A stretch of DNA of 64,000 nt from Aeromonas sp. FDAARGOS 1405 (GTDB taxonomy: Bacteria; Pseudomonadota; Gammaproteobacteria; Enterobacterales; Aeromonadaceae): contig NZ_CP077311.1 of assembly GCF_019048265.1 (NCBI RefSeq), forward strand, positions 4,411,001 to 4,475,000. The letters run 5' to 3'. Shown piece by piece: positions 63,715 to 64,000 of this stretch. The notes under the pieces are model-generated. The model was not told the DNA's origin, ran no database searches, and saw only the letters and a list, made by a program, of their open reading frames with translations. The position numbers were made by a program, and so were the translations under genes. Numbering within the stretch: position 1 is the first letter of the stretch; each line of letters begins with the position of its first letter.

Positions 63715-63740
63715 AAAATTCCGCAATTTGGCGGAATTTT
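63715..63740. repeat. Inverted repeat before the YfcC-type gene
   Basis: Ten-base arms AAAATTCCGC and GCGGAATTTT with a six-base centre, 8 bases from the fabV terminator. It may be a second terminator for fabV or an operator for the transporter gene. Confidence 0.6.
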
Positions 63741-63747
63741 TGCCAAA

Positions 63748-63775
63748 AAAACAGGGCCCCGCGGGGCCCTGTTTT
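63748..63775 (-). terminator. Terminator of fabV
   Basis: Perfect palindrome AAAACAGGGCCCCG / CGGGGCCCTGTTTT; on the minus strand it ends in a T run. Confidence 0.93.
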
Positions 63776-63789
63776 CACTTGAGTCAGAC

Positions 63790-64000
63790 TCAGAGTTCGA
63801 CCACGTCGAATTTCACATCCGGATTCACATCCGCATCGTAATCGACCTCGTCCAGACCAAAACCGAACAGGCGCAGGAACTCCTGCTTGTAGCCGGTGTA
63901 ATCAGTCAATTCGGAGAGGTTTTCGCTGGTGATGGATGGCCACAGGTCACGGCAGGTCTGCTGCACGTCTTCACGCAGTTCCCAGTCATCCATGCGGATG
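63790..64000 (-). CDS. fabV: Trans-2-enoyl-ACP/CoA reductase FabV (C-terminal end)
   Basis: Only the last 69 residues are in the window; the gene continues past the right edge. The visible end [32 protein letters not shown] and [15 protein letters not shown] is the typical FabV C terminus. FabV is an NADH-dependent enoyl reductase for fatty-acid synthesis that is less sensitive to triclosan than FabI. Terminator downstream. Confidence 0.93.
   Translation of the reverse strand, partial: IRMDDWELREDVQQTCRDLWPSITSENLSELTDYTGYKQEFLRLFGFGLDEVDYDADVNPDVKFDVVEL

Overview
The window looks like chromosomal DNA of a gammaproteobacterium, most probably an Aeromonas. This is inferred from the mix of genes (recN, H-NS, AcrAB/AcrR, RlmF, FabV, a WaaL/PglL-type ligase beside wzz) and from GC-rich housekeeping genes interrupted by one very AT-rich surface-polysaccharide block. 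No rRNA, phage, transposase, integrase or CRISPR array was seen. The only tRNA is a serine tRNA with anticodon CGA.

Layout. 1-2.6 kb: the 3' part of recN and a manganese-type inorganic pyrophosphatase. 2.9-7.4 kb: a complete tripartite exporter operon (macA, macB and an outer-membrane factor). 7.9-8.3 kb: hns. 8.8-26.7 kb: an O-antigen (surface glycan) locus, all on the minus strand. It reads rmlB-rmlD-rmlA-rmlC, a scar, wecB, wzx, acetyltransferase, pyruvyltransferase, FrhB-like protein, GT2, wzy, GT4, a gap with a 9-bp tandem repeat and a gene remnant, a DUF1972-type glycosyltransferase, wecA, wzz and a ligase. A JUMPstart/ops element lies upstream of rmlB, so RfaH-type antitermination probably drives the long transcript. 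The genes predict a glycan started on GlcNAc-P by WecA, with L-rhamnose from RmlBDAC, ManNAc from WecB (no wecC is present), and O-acetyl and pyruvate decorations. Chain length would be set by Wzz and transfer made by the ligase.

27.3-32.4 kb: acrB and acrA divergent from acrR, with an AcrR-type operator between them. 32.5-41.6 kb: a methyltransferase-like gene, a dicarboxylate/amino-acid symporter, a three-gene metal-related cluster (DUF134 regulator, NifX-like protein with a Cys/His tail, small Cys membrane protein), an HD-GYP protein, rimO, a Crp-family regulator, an MFS transporter and deoD. 41.9-49.7 kb: DUF1349, tRNA-Ser, an L,D-transpeptidase, a DUF481 outer-membrane protein, a DASS transporter, a MaoC hydratase, rlmF and an NlpC/P60 lipoprotein. 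49.9-64 kb: a phosphopantetheinyl transferase overlapping cnoX, lpp, ribB under an FMN riboswitch, purU, DUF945, clsA, DUF1439, a GNAT acetyltransferase, a lytic transglycosylase, aqpZ with a consensus CRP site, DUF1653, alaA, a YfcC-type carrier and the 3' end of fabV.

The most interesting parts are the decorated glycan locus with two scars and a variable-number repeat, the pyruvyltransferase/FrhB pair, and the self-contained DUF134-NifX-small-membrane-protein cluster with a promoter framed by a long inverted repeat. All functional statements rest on motif recognition by eye; no database search was run.
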